NCBI GenBank assembly: GCA_016789165.1
Contig: JAEURL010000290.1
Span: 1-9,819 of the forward strand
Origin: Anaerolineales bacterium
GTDB taxonomy: Bacteria; Chloroflexota; Anaerolineae; Anaerolineales; UBA6663
Direction of reading: 5' to 3'
DNA length: 9,819 nt
Under the pieces are notes generated by a model. That model saw only the letters and a list, made by a program, of their open reading frames with translations, did not search any database and was not told the DNA's origin. Positions 1-6,066 of this stretch are shown here, piece by piece. The position numbers and the translations under genes are program-made. Position 1 is the stretch's first letter. Every line of letters starts with the position of its first letter.

Positions 1-105
1 GAAGCCGCCCCCGAAACCGCCGCCCCAACCGCCCCCCCAGCCGCGGCCAGGCCGGCCGCCGCCCCAATGATGTCGCCCGCCGCCGCCAAATGATCGTCCG
101 TGCAT
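1..105 (-). CDS. Glycine-rich small protein, N-terminal fragment
   Basis: An ATG at 105-103 on the minus strand opens a frame that runs without a stop to the window edge, giving 35 residues; the C-terminus lies outside. The fragment is dominated by Gly with regularly spaced Trp, Phe, His and Arg (blocks such as GGGWGGGFGGGF). It has no signal peptide or membrane helix. A strong Shine-Dalgarno sequence (GGAAGGAG, 120-113) sits 7 bases before the ATG, which is the main reason to believe the gene is real. Gly-rich tracts of this kind are low-complexity and occur in RNA-binding tails, surface proteins and small uncharacterised proteins, so no function can be assigned. It is divergent from the HD-GYP gene. 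The GGC/GGG repeats could also arise in non-coding GC-rich DNA, so confidence is moderate. Confidence 0.5.
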   Translation of the reverse strand, partial: MHGRSFGGGGRHHWGGGRPGRGWGGGWGGGFGGGF

Positions 106-112
106 GCTGTCG

Positions 113-120
113 CTCCTTCC
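113..120 (-). promoter_or_regulatory. Ribosome binding site of the Gly-rich gene
   Basis: GGAAGGAG on the minus strand lies 7 bases before the ATG at 105. It is one of only two strong Shine-Dalgarno matches seen at a gene start in this window, and it supports translation of the otherwise low-complexity Gly-rich frame. Confidence 0.5.
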
Positions 121-190
121 CCTATACTCTACGGCCTCGGCCAGCCAGCGGCTGAAGGCCGTCTCCCAGTAACCTGACGCCGGGGCCGGA

Positions 191-220
191 CTGACGTAAA
201 ATGGCCGGCAATTCCATTAT
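191..220 (+). promoter_or_regulatory. Possible sigma-70-type promoter for the HD-GYP gene
   Basis: CTGACG (191-196) and CATTAT (215-220) each match four of six bases of the -35 and -10 consensus, with an 18-base spacer, about 48 bases before the GTG start. This stretch is locally less GC-rich than its surroundings. It is a weak candidate based on sequence alone. Confidence 0.25.
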
Positions 221-267
221 AGGGGGCAGGCCCCTGGCACTTCAAGCTCCGGAGGCGCAAGCCGGCG

Positions 268-1659
268 GTGGACGGAATCAACCTCGTCTTGGTCGTTGAC
301 GATGCCCAGATCTGGCGGCGCGATATCGAGTACGCGCTGGCCGGCCAGGGCTGCCGGCTGGAGTTCGCCGTCAACGGCCCGGAGGCGCTCCAGTTGTCCG
401 CGGCGCTGACCCCGGACCTGATCCTGCTGGACGTGAAGATGCCGGGGATGGACGGCTTTGAGGTCTGCCAGCACCTGCGCGCCGACCAGCGGCTGGCCGA
501 GGTGCCGATCATCCTGATCACGGGCCTGGACGACCGCGACTCGCGCCTGCGCGGCCTGGAGGCCGGCGCCGACGACTTTCTCTCCAAACCGTTTGACCAC
601 GACGAGCTGCGCGCGCGGGTGCGCACCATCCTGCGCCTGAACCGCTACCGCCGGCTGGTGGCCGAGCGGGCCCGCTTCGAGCGTCTGGCGGAGCTCTCCC
701 CGGACGGCCTGCTGGTGGTGGACGCCCAGGGCCGCCTGCAGCTCTCCAACCCGGCCGTGCGCGGGCTGCTTGGCTGGACGGAGGCCGGCCCGCTCGAACG
801 GGTCGATTGGCTCGGGCTGGTGGCCCAAACCCACCGCGCGGCGTGCGCGCAAGCCCTGGCGCGGGTGCTCACCCTGCCGGCTGAGACCGTGCGTTTGGAG
901 GTGGATCTGCTGCGCGCCGACGGCCTCCTCGCCCCGGCCGAGATCGCCCTCGGGCACTTTCAGTGGGACGGCCAGCCGATGGCCCAGATCGTGGTGCGCG
1001 ATTTCGCCGAGCGCCGGCGGGCCGCGGCCCAGATCCAGCGCCTGAACGCCGACCTGCTGCACGCCTACGACGCCACCCTGGAGGGTTGGTCACGCGCGCT
1101 GGACATGCGCGACCGCGAGACGGAGGGCCACACCCGGCGCGTGACCGAGATGACCCTGCGGCTGGCCAGCGCGCTGGGTTTTACGGACGAGCAACTGGTG
1201 CACGTCCGGCGCGGTGCGCTGCTGCACGATATCGGCAAGATGGGGGTGCCGGACGCCATCCTGCTCAAGCCCGGCCCGCTGACCGCGGAGGAGTGGGCGA
1301 TCATGCGCCTGCACCCCGGCCACGCCTATCAGATGCTGGCGCCCATCACGTTCCTGCGGCCGGCCCTGGACATCCCCTACTGCCACCACGAGCGCTGGGA
1401 CGGGCGCGGCTATCCCCGCGGCCTGCGCGGCGAGGCCATCCCCTTCGCGGCCCGGGTCTTCACAGTGGTAGATGTGTGGGATGCCCTGCGCTCGCATCGG
1501 CCGTACCGGCCGGCCTGGCCGGACACCCAGGTGCGCACCTATCTGCAGGCCGAGGCCGGCCGCCAGTTTGAGGCCCGCATCGTGGAGGCGTTCCTCAAGC
1601 TGTGGAACGGCGGCCTGGACGCCGACGCCCGGCTCCCCGAACCACCCCCGTCCGCCTGA
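268..1659 (+). CDS. REC-PAS-HD-GYP response regulator, probable cyclic-di-GMP phosphodiesterase
   Basis: This 463-residue cytoplasmic signalling protein has three parts. A receiver domain (about 5-122) shows the acidic pair D11/D12, the phosphoacceptor D55 in LLDVKMPGMDG, T85 and K107. A PAS-like domain (about 135-252) begins with ERLAELSPDGLLVVD. An HD-GYP domain (about 270-445) carries H288, the H320-D321 pair in LLHDIGKMG, and an intact HHERWDGRGYP motif (373-383). Intact HD-GYP domains usually hydrolyse cyclic di-GMP; receiver phosphorylation would control this, and the PAS domain may bind a ligand. No histidine kinase lies in the window. The start is a GTG with GGAGG at 251-255, a rather long 12-base spacing. 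An in-frame stop at 220-222 and the lack of another start codon leave no upstream alternative. The gene is convergent with the M3 peptidase gene, 57 bases away. Confidence 0.93.
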   Translation: MDGINLVLVVDDAQIWRRDIEYALAGQGCRLEFAVNGPEALQLSAALTPDLILLDVKMPGMDGFEVCQHLRADQRLAEVPIILITGLDDRDSRLRGLEAGADDFLSKPFDHDELRARVRTILRLNRYRRLVAERARFERLAELSPDGLLVVDAQGRLQLSNPAVRGLLGWTEAGPLERVDWLGLVAQTHRAACAQALARVLTLPAETVRLEVDLLRADGLLAPAEIALGHFQWDGQPMAQIVVRDFAERRRAAAQIQRLNADLLHAYDATLEGWSRALDMRDRETEGHTRRVTEMTLRLASALGFTDEQLVHVRRGALLHDIGKMGVPDAILLKPGPLTAEEWAIMRLHPGHAYQMLAPITFLRPALDIPYCHHERWDGRGYPRGLRGEAIPFAARVFTVVDVWDALRSHRPYRPAWPDTQVRTYLQAEAGRQFEARIVEAFLKLWNGGLDADARLPEPPPSA

Positions 1660-1691
1660 AAAAGAACGGGCCGGCTGGATCAGCCGGCCCG
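1658..1691 (-). terminator. Intrinsic terminator of the ychF-like/M3 peptidase unit
   Basis: A perfect 10-bp stem (CGGGCCGGCT at 1667-1676, AGCCGGCCCG at 1682-1691) encloses the 5-base loop GGATC. Read on the minus strand it is followed by TTCTTTTTC (1666-1658), the classical layout of a Rho-independent terminator, 25 bases past the peptidase stop codon. On the plus strand no T-run follows, so the terminator works mainly for the minus-strand genes. The T-tract overlaps the stop codon of the HD-GYP gene. Confidence 0.85.
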
Positions 1692-1716
1692 CGTGCGTGC
1701 GCCCTGTCAGCCGCCT

Positions 1717-3483
1717 TTACGGCGACAGCTTCTCCAGCTCCGCGATCATGCCCTTGATCACATCGTAGCCGCCCTGCCAGAAGGCCTCGGAGGCGATGTT
1801 GATGCCGGCCTCCTTCAGAATGCGCGCCGGCGCCTCGGACCCGCCGTAGGTCAGGATCTTGAGGTACTTCGCCTTGAAGGCCTCGCCCTCGCGCTTGTAC
1901 ATCTGGTAGAGCGCCAGCACCAGCAGCTGGCCGAACGAGTAGGCATACACGTAGAAGGGGGTGCCGTAGAAATGCGGGATGGACACCCACTCCCACTGGA
2001 ACTCCTCGCTCACCTCCACGGCCGAACCGAACTGAGCGCGCAGCAGCTCCAGGTAGCGGGCGGCCATCTCGTCCGCGGTCTTGCCCTGCCGCACCAGCTC
2101 GTGCGCCTCCTGCTCCCACAGGGCGAAGTAGCCCTGCCGGCCCACGGTGGCGTAGGCGTCGTCGATGGAGGCGGCCAGGATGTCCCGCCGCACGGCCGGG
2201 TCCGGCTCGGTGGCCAGCAGCTTCTCGTTCAGCAGCATCTCGGCAAAGACCGAGGCCGTCTCGGCCATGGGCAGCGAGGCGTGGTACGTCAGCGCCGAGT
2301 TGCCGCCGGCCAGCACGTAGTGGATGGCGTGGCCCAGCTCATGCGCGATGACGGCCACGTCGCGGGCGCGGCCGGTGTAGTTGAGCAGCACCCACGGCGG
2401 CAGTTCCGGCAGGGCGGCCAGGCAGAAGGCGCCGCCACGCTTGCCGGGGCGCACCTCGGCGTCCACGTGGCCGGCGTCGAACACCTGGCGGGCGGCGTCG
2501 GCCACGGCCGGCGAGAACTCGCCGAAGGTCTCCAGCACCATCTGCACGCCGTCCGGGTAGGCGATCTTCCGGTCGGCCGGCGCCAGCGGGGCGTACAGGT
2601 CGTAGCGGCGCAGCCGGGGCTGGCCCAGCCACTTGGCCTTCAGCTCGAAGTAGCGCTGAAAGACGCCGGCGTTCTGGCGGATGACCTTGAGCAGGGTGGC
2701 CACCACCTTATCCGGCAGGTCGTTGGCCAGGTTGCGGACGGCGATGGGGGTCTTGAACTGGCGCAGGCCCACGTTCTCGTTGCGCCAGTCCGTCATCATG
2801 CTGCGATAGATCTGGGCCAGCACCGGGGCCTGCTCGGCGTAGACGCGGTACAGTTCCTGGTAGGCCGCCCGGCGCAGGTCGGCGTTCGGGTGCCGCGCGT
2901 AGACCATCAGCGCGTCGCGGGTGAGCGTCTGCTTTTGGCCGTCCACCTCCAGCGTGAACTTGAAGGCGCTGGTCAGCATGTCGTAGACGTTGTCCAGGGC
3001 GCTGAAGCCGCTGACGTCCTTGAGGTTGATGACCTTCTCCTCGGCCTCCGACAGGGTGTGCGGCTTGAAGTGCCGCATGGCTTCCAGCCAGTAACGCCGG
3101 TTGCCGGCGCCGGCCATCAGCTTGGCGGCCCGCTTGTCGTCCAGGGCCTTCCACCACAGCGAGAAGAACAGCGTCCGGTTCTGCACCTGGGCCAGGCGGT
3201 CCTGCATCTGGCTGAAGTAGGCCAGGGCGGCCGGGTCCTGGGTGTCGGCGTAGAAGCGCAGGGCCGCGAAGGCGCCCAGGCGGGTGCCGGCGCGCACCAT
3301 GACCTCAAAGTCGTCCAGCAGAGCCTGAAAATCCTTGGCCGTCAACGCCGGCTTGAGCCGGCCGCGCCAGCGCTCCACCTTCTTGACGGATTTCTCATGG
3401 ACGGCCAGAGCCTGGTCCAGGGCGGCCTGGTCGCCGCCGGGCATCAGGGCGTCCAGCTTCCAACGGGTCTGTTCGTAGGGCAT
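1717..3483 (-). CDS. M3 family oligoendopeptidase (PepF-like)
   Basis: This is a 588-residue zinc metallopeptidase of family M3, the usual length for the PepF/M3B group. The zinc site is HELGH (H381, E382, H385), with the probable third ligand E408 in LPMAETASVF, 22 residues after the second histidine. Other family marks are YDLYAPL before the zinc site and HFYGTPFYVYAYSFG near the C-terminus, where the family has substrate-contacting Tyr and His residues. No signal peptide is seen, so it probably cleaves short peptides in the cytoplasm. The frame extends upstream to a GTG at 3498, but that extension contains AAAGGAG at 3495-3489, five bases before the ATG at 3483, so the ATG is taken as the start. 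It follows the ychF-like gene by 27 bases and is probably cotranscribed with it. Confidence 0.93.
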   Translation of the reverse strand: MPYEQTRWKLDALMPGGDQAALDQALAVHEKSVKKVERWRGRLKPALTAKDFQALLDDFEVMVRAGTRLGAFAALRFYADTQDPAALAYFSQMQDRLAQVQNRTLFFSLWWKALDDKRAAKLMAGAGNRRYWLEAMRHFKPHTLSEAEEKVINLKDVSGFSALDNVYDMLTSAFKFTLEVDGQKQTLTRDALMVYARHPNADLRRAAYQELYRVYAEQAPVLAQIYRSMMTDWRNENVGLRQFKTPIAVRNLANDLPDKVVATLLKVIRQNAGVFQRYFELKAKWLGQPRLRRYDLYAPLAPADRKIAYPDGVQMVLETFGEFSPAVADAARQVFDAGHVDAEVRPGKRGGAFCLAALPELPPWVLLNYTGRARDVAVIAHELGHAIHYVLAGGNSALTYHASLPMAETASVFAEMLLNEKLLATEPDPAVRRDILAASIDDAYATVGRQGYFALWEQEAHELVRQGKTADEMAARYLELLRAQFGSAVEVSEEFQWEWVSIPHFYGTPFYVYAYSFGQLLVLALYQMYKREGEAFKAKYLKILTYGGSEAPARILKEAGINIASEAFWQGGYDVIKGMIAELEKLSP

Positions 3484-3488
3484 GCGGG

Positions 3489-3495
3489 CTCCTTT
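3489..3495 (-). promoter_or_regulatory. Ribosome binding site that fixes the M3 peptidase start
   Basis: AAAGGAG on the minus strand lies 5 bases before the ATG at 3483 and falls inside the longer frame that begins with GTG at 3498. It favours the shorter protein beginning MPYEQTRWKLD. Confidence 0.7.
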
Positions 3496-3510
3496 CACGA
3501 GAGACGGGTG

Positions 3511-4611
3511 CTATTTCTTGGCCGGCGGCGAGAAGCGGATATTCAGGATGTCGCCGTCCTGCACGGTGTAGTCTTTGCCTTCCAGGCGGAAGCGGCCTTT
3601 GGCCTTGAGTTCGGTCACGCCGCCGAACTCCATCAGATCGGCGTAACTGTAGACCTCGGCGCGGATGAAGCCTTCGCGCAGGTCGGTATGGATCTCGCCG
3701 GCCGCCTCCGGGGCGCTGGCGCCGCGCCGGGTAGTCCAGGCGCGCACCTCGTCTTCGCCGACGGTGAAGAACGACTGCAAGCCGAGCAGGTCGTACGAGA
3801 TCTGGATGACGCGGTTCAGGCCCAGCTCCTGGATGCCGTACTCCTGCATGAAGAGTTGGGCGTCTGCGGGCGGCAGTTGGGCCAGCTCCATCTCCAGCTT
3901 GCCCTGCAGCTTGACGGCCTGCGCGCCGGGCGCCACCTGGGCCGGCACCGGCACGCTGTCCTCGTCGCCGATGTTGAAGACCACCAGCATCGGCTTGCGC
4001 GTCAGCAGCTGGTGGCTGGCGATGATTTTCTCCTCGGCCGCGCTGAGCTCCACGGTGCGCAGCGGCTGGTCGGCCGCCAGGGCGTCCTTGAGCTTGGTGA
4101 ACAGCGCCAGCTCCTGGGCATGCATGCCTTTGTCCTTGATGATGCCCTTGCGCCCGTCCTCGCCCAGGCGCTCCAATTTGCGCTCCACGGCCAGCAGGTC
4201 GTTGAGCAGCAGTTCGCCGTCCACGGCCCCTAGGTCGCGGGCCGGGTTCACGGAGCCGGCCGAGTGCGGCACGGTCGGGTTCTCAAACGCGCGCACCACG
4301 TGCAGGAAGCCGTCCATGGTGGTGAGCTGGTTGAGCAGCGGGCCGGAGAAGCCGGACTTGTCGGCTGCGCCGTCGGCGCCGGCCTCCAGGCCGGCGATGT
4401 CGGCATAGTCCACGCGCGCGTAGATGGTCTTGCGCGGCTTGAAGATCGCCGACAGCTTATCCACCCGCTCGTCTGGCACAGGCACGACCGCGGTCTGAAC
4501 TTCGAAGCGCCCCACCTGGCGCGCGCCGCCCACCGGCTTGTCGCCGCGCGTCAGGGCGTTGAAGATGGTGGTTTTGCCGGCCTGCGGCAGGCCGAGGATG
4601 CCAAGTTTCAT
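3511..4611 (-). CDS. ychF: YchF-like (OBG family) P-loop NTPase with TGS domain
   Basis: This 366-residue protein has the full YchF layout. The G domain carries the P-loop GLPQAGKTT (7-15) and the G3 motif DIAGL (71-75). A helical insertion (about 125-205) is followed by a G4-like NIGDE (213-217). A C-terminal TGS domain (about 279-361) contains VRAWTTRRGASAPEAAG, HTDLREGFIRAEV and LEGKDYTVQDGD, which closely follow E. coli YchF. Family members bind ribosomes and hydrolyse ATP or GTP; roles in translation and stress have been reported. The N-terminal part differs from classical YchF (P-loop QAGKTT instead of NVGKST, NIGD where NxxE is usual), so this may be a paralogous subfamily and the symbol is approximate. 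The ATG lacks a Shine-Dalgarno sequence; GTTTTCCCC precedes it. It is the first gene of a two-gene unit and divergent from the endonuclease. Confidence 0.88.
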   Translation of the reverse strand: MKLGILGLPQAGKTTIFNALTRGDKPVGGARQVGRFEVQTAVVPVPDERVDKLSAIFKPRKTIYARVDYADIAGLEAGADGAADKSGFSGPLLNQLTTMDGFLHVVRAFENPTVPHSAGSVNPARDLGAVDGELLLNDLLAVERKLERLGEDGRKGIIKDKGMHAQELALFTKLKDALAADQPLRTVELSAAEEKIIASHQLLTRKPMLVVFNIGDEDSVPVPAQVAPGAQAVKLQGKLEMELAQLPPADAQLFMQEYGIQELGLNRVIQISYDLLGLQSFFTVGEDEVRAWTTRRGASAPEAAGEIHTDLREGFIRAEVYSYADLMEFGGVTELKAKGRFRLEGKDYTVQDGDILNIRFSPPAKK

Positions 4612-4634
4612 GGGGAAAACGTGACTTTCTGAGA

Positions 4635-4659
4635 TAGACCAAGCGTTCGGCTTGATCTA
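4635..4659. repeat. Inverted repeat in the divergent ychF/endonuclease region
   Basis: TAGACCAAGC (4635-4644) and GCTTGATCTA (4650-4659) are complementary at 9 of 10 positions around the 5-base spacer GTTCG. In RNA read from the minus strand the single mismatch becomes a G-U pair, so the 5' leader of the ychF-like mRNA could form a 10-bp hairpin about 23 bases before its ATG. As DNA it resembles an operator, and it covers the candidate promoter of the endonuclease gene. No T-run follows on either strand, so it is not an obvious terminator. Confidence 0.55.
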
Positions 4660-4663
4660 CACT
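4635..4663 (+). promoter_or_regulatory. Possible promoter of the endonuclease gene
   Basis: TAGACC (4635-4640) and TACACT (4658-4663) each match four of six consensus bases with a 17-base spacer. Transcription would begin near 4670, almost at the ATG at 4672, so the mRNA would be nearly leaderless. This fits the absence of a well-spaced Shine-Dalgarno sequence. Both elements overlap the inverted repeat. Confidence 0.3.
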
Positions 4664-4671
4664 TGGGAGTG

Positions 4672-5514
4672 ATGAATGAGCGGGGGAATTCTAACTCAGA
4701 AGAGGTCCGGCGTCTCTATCTGGAAGAGGGCCTCACCGCCGAGGCCATTGCGAGCCGGCTGGGCTGCGGCGCCTCGACGGTTTACCGCCGGCTGGCCAGG
4801 CTGGGCGTGCCGCGCCGCGGCCGGGGGCCGGCGCCCCGATCCCGCACGGATTTCAGCGCCTGGTCCGCGCCGCTGGCGTATGCCGTGGGGCTGATCGCAA
4901 CTGACGGCAACTTGTCTCCTGACGGCCGGCATATCAGTGTCACCTCCAAAGACATAGATCTCCTAGAGACGCTCAAAAACTGTTTGGGTCTTTCAAACAC
5001 GATTACCCCCAACTACAACGCGCACGGCAGCCTCAACTATCGCGTTCAATGGGGTAACCGCGTCATGTACGATTGGCTGGTTTCAATTGGCCTCATGCCG
5101 GCGAAGAGTTTGCGCTTGGGTCCGCTGCAAATCCCGGATGAGTTCTTTGTGGATTTCTTGCGCGGTTGCATTGACGGCGACGGTTCGATCATCACGTACA
5201 CTGATCGCTACAACACATTCAAAAATCCCAAATATGTTTATCAGCGCTTGTTCGTGGAATTGTTCTCCGCCAGTCGACCGTTTTTAGAATGGGCGCAAGC
5301 GACTGCGACACGGTTGAAAGGAGTCGGTGGAGCTGTGATTACGCGTGAGTTGCCGGCCCCACGCCATCCTTACTCAGTGTTGAAGTATGCCAAGCATGAC
5401 TCGCTGGTCCTGCTCCATTGGTTTTATTACTCCCCGACCGTGCCGTGTTTGGCGCGCAAGAAAAATCTGGCATTGCCTTTTTTGACGCCTAATAGCGCTT
5501 CAACTTTCGGTTAG
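4672..5514 (+). CDS. LAGLIDADG homing endonuclease with N-terminal helix-turn-helix
   Basis: This 280-residue protein begins with a helix-turn-helix (about 8-47: EEVRRLYLEEGLTAEAIASR, then STVYRRLARLGV) and a basic, Pro-rich linker (48-59). Two LAGLIDADG-type motifs follow: LAYAVGLIATDG (68-79, acidic D78) and FLRGCIDGDG (162-171, acidic D170). The C-terminal segment HWFYYSPTVPCLARKK resembles the end of other such enzymes. Two motifs imply a monomer that cleaves a long asymmetric DNA site; both metal-binding Asp residues are present, so it may be active. It is free-standing: neither intron nor intein splicing motifs surround it. The helix-turn-helix coding part is GC-rich like the neighbours, whereas from about 4900 the DNA is clearly more AT-rich with different codon use, suggesting transfer or a mosaic origin. 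The start could be ATG 4672 or TTG 4663; ATG is chosen although GGGAG lies only two bases before it. Confidence 0.85.
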   Translation: MNERGNSNSEEVRRLYLEEGLTAEAIASRLGCGASTVYRRLARLGVPRRGRGPAPRSRTDFSAWSAPLAYAVGLIATDGNLSPDGRHISVTSKDIDLLETLKNCLGLSNTITPNYNAHGSLNYRVQWGNRVMYDWLVSIGLMPAKSLRLGPLQIPDEFFVDFLRGCIDGDGSIITYTDRYNTFKNPKYVYQRLFVELFSASRPFLEWAQATATRLKGVGGAVITRELPAPRHPYSVLKYAKHDSLVLLHWFYYSPTVPCLARKKNLALPFLTPNSASTFG

Positions 5515-5527
5515 TGTCGGCTATAAT
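5499..5527 (+). promoter_or_regulatory. Promoter of tRNA-Leu
   Basis: A perfect TATAAT (5522-5527) lies 14 bases before the tRNA 5' end. A weak -35 candidate, TTCAAC (5499-5504), is 17 bases upstream and lies inside the last codons of the endonuclease gene. The -10 element is convincing and the -35 element is not. Confidence 0.6.
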
Positions 5528-5541
5528 ATTTTTGTCATCCG

Positions 5542-5624
5542 GCCGGGGTGGCGGAACGGAATACGCTGCGGTCTCAAACACCGCTGCCCTTACGGGCTTG
5601 AGGGTTCAAATCCCTCCCCCGGCA
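5542..5624 (+). tRNA. tRNA-Leu (anticodon CAA)
   Basis: An 83-base type II tRNA can be folded by hand. The acceptor stem GCCGGGG/CCCCGGC (5542-5548, 5617-5623) ends with discriminator A5624. The D-stem is GCG/CGC with GG in the loop. The anticodon stem GCGGT/ACCGC holds loop CTCAAAC with anticodon CAA at 5575-5577, which reads UUG. The long variable arm GCCC-TTAC-GGGC is typical of leucine tRNAs. The T-arm is GAGGG-TTCAAAT-CCCTC. The CCA end is not encoded (ACAG follows), so it must be added enzymatically. No intron interrupts the gene. Confidence 0.97.
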
Positions 5625-5631
5625 CAGACAG

Positions 5632-5657
5632 CGCGACGGCCAACCCGTCGCGTTTTT
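5632..5657 (+). terminator. Intrinsic terminator after tRNA-Leu
   Basis: The perfect 8-bp stem CGCGACGG (5632-5639) and CCGTCGCG (5645-5652), with loop CCAAC, is followed at once by TTTTT (5653-5657) and then a T-rich stretch. It begins eight bases after the tRNA 3' end and separates it from the downstream operon. Confidence 0.92.
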
Positions 5658-5686
5658 GTTTCTGTTTGCGGCGCGGCGCGGTTCTG

Positions 5687-5695
5687 TGGCACAAT
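5687..5695 (+). promoter_or_regulatory. Possible extended -10 promoter of the membrane-protein operon
   Basis: TGG followed by CACAAT (5690-5695) resembles an extended -10 element, lying 8 bases before the ATG at 5704. No convincing -35 is seen (TTGCGG at 5666-5671 is the best). Transcription would start almost at the ATG, giving a leaderless or nearly leaderless message, and no Shine-Dalgarno sequence is visible. Weak candidate. Confidence 0.3.
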
Positions 5696-5703
5696 CCGGC
5701 CCG

Positions 5704-6066
5704 ATGTCCCGCGGCGCCCTGATCACGCTGACCGCCTTCTTCGCCCTCGGCCTGGGCCTCGGCCTGTACGTGGGCTGGGTGGCTCTGCCCCTCCAGTACA
5801 CGGACACCGCGCCGGCCTCCCTGCGTCAATCCGCCAAGGACGACGCCCTCCTGATGGTCGCCGCGATCTACACGCACGACCAGGACCGTCTGGCCGCCGG
5901 CGCCCGTCTGGCCGAGCTGGGCCTGCTGGACCCCGCGGCGGAGGTGGCCGAGGCCGCCCGGCGCGCGCTGGCCGCCGGCGCCGCAGAGGCCGACCTGCGC
6001 CGGCTGGCGGCCCTGGCCCAGGCCTTCGGCCCGCTGCCGGCCGATCTGCAGCCCTTCGCGCCATGA
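5704..6066 (+). CDS. Small membrane-anchored protein of unrecognised family
   Basis: This 120-residue protein has one hydrophobic helix (about 5-27, containing ALGLGLGLYVGWVAL) followed by a mostly alpha-helical, Ala- and Leu-rich soluble part with a short AAIYTHDQDRLAAGARLAEL segment that resembles a helical-hairpin repeat. The short positively charged N-terminus suggests the soluble part is outside the membrane, though this is inference. It aligns without gaps over about 94 residues with the next gene product, so the two are tandem paralogues; shared positions include GLGLGL, W25, QY.DT.P and DP. The frame is open further upstream to 5656, but that part overlaps the terminator region, and ATG 5704 gives a protein starting just before its helix, like its paralogue. 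It overlaps the next gene by ATGA. Function unknown. Confidence 0.8.
   Translation: MSRGALITLTAFFALGLGLGLYVGWVALPLQYTDTAPASLRQSAKDDALLMVAAIYTHDQDRLAAGARLAELGLLDPAAEVAEAARRALAAGAAEADLRRLAALAQAFGPLPADLQPFAP

Noticed and set aside
201..299. A 32-codon plus-strand frame starting at ATG 201 and overlapping the HD-GYP start
   Set aside because: It has no Shine-Dalgarno sequence, it begins inside the putative promoter spacer, and it shows no coding character.
217..1062. A 281-codon minus-strand frame opposite the HD-GYP gene
   Set aside because: It is antisense to a gene with intact REC, PAS and HD-GYP motifs; its sequence is low-information and domain-free.
1693..4233. An 846-codon open frame on the plus strand opposite the M3 peptidase and ychF-like genes
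   Set aside because: It is antisense to two well-supported genes, it has a composition dominated by Gly, Gln, His, Val and Leu typical of reverse-frame reading of GC-rich genes, and it shows no recognisable domain.
4672..5624. Possible group I intron or intein context for the endonuclease
   Set aside because: The tRNA gene is intact with no interruption in the anticodon loop. The endonuclease lacks intein splice-site residues and is not in frame with flanking genes, so it is treated as free-standing.
5574..5877. Minus-strand frames across the tRNA region containing GRDLNPQ- or GEGFEPSSP-like peptides
   Set aside because: These peptides are the well-known false translation of the antisense of a tRNA T-arm and do not represent a gene.
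5514..6062. An upstream extension of the membrane-anchored protein frame beginning near the endonuclease stop
   Set aside because: It would read through tRNA-Leu and its terminator and through the preceding gene in another frame. The ATG at 6063 starts just before the hydrophobic helix and overlaps the previous stop.
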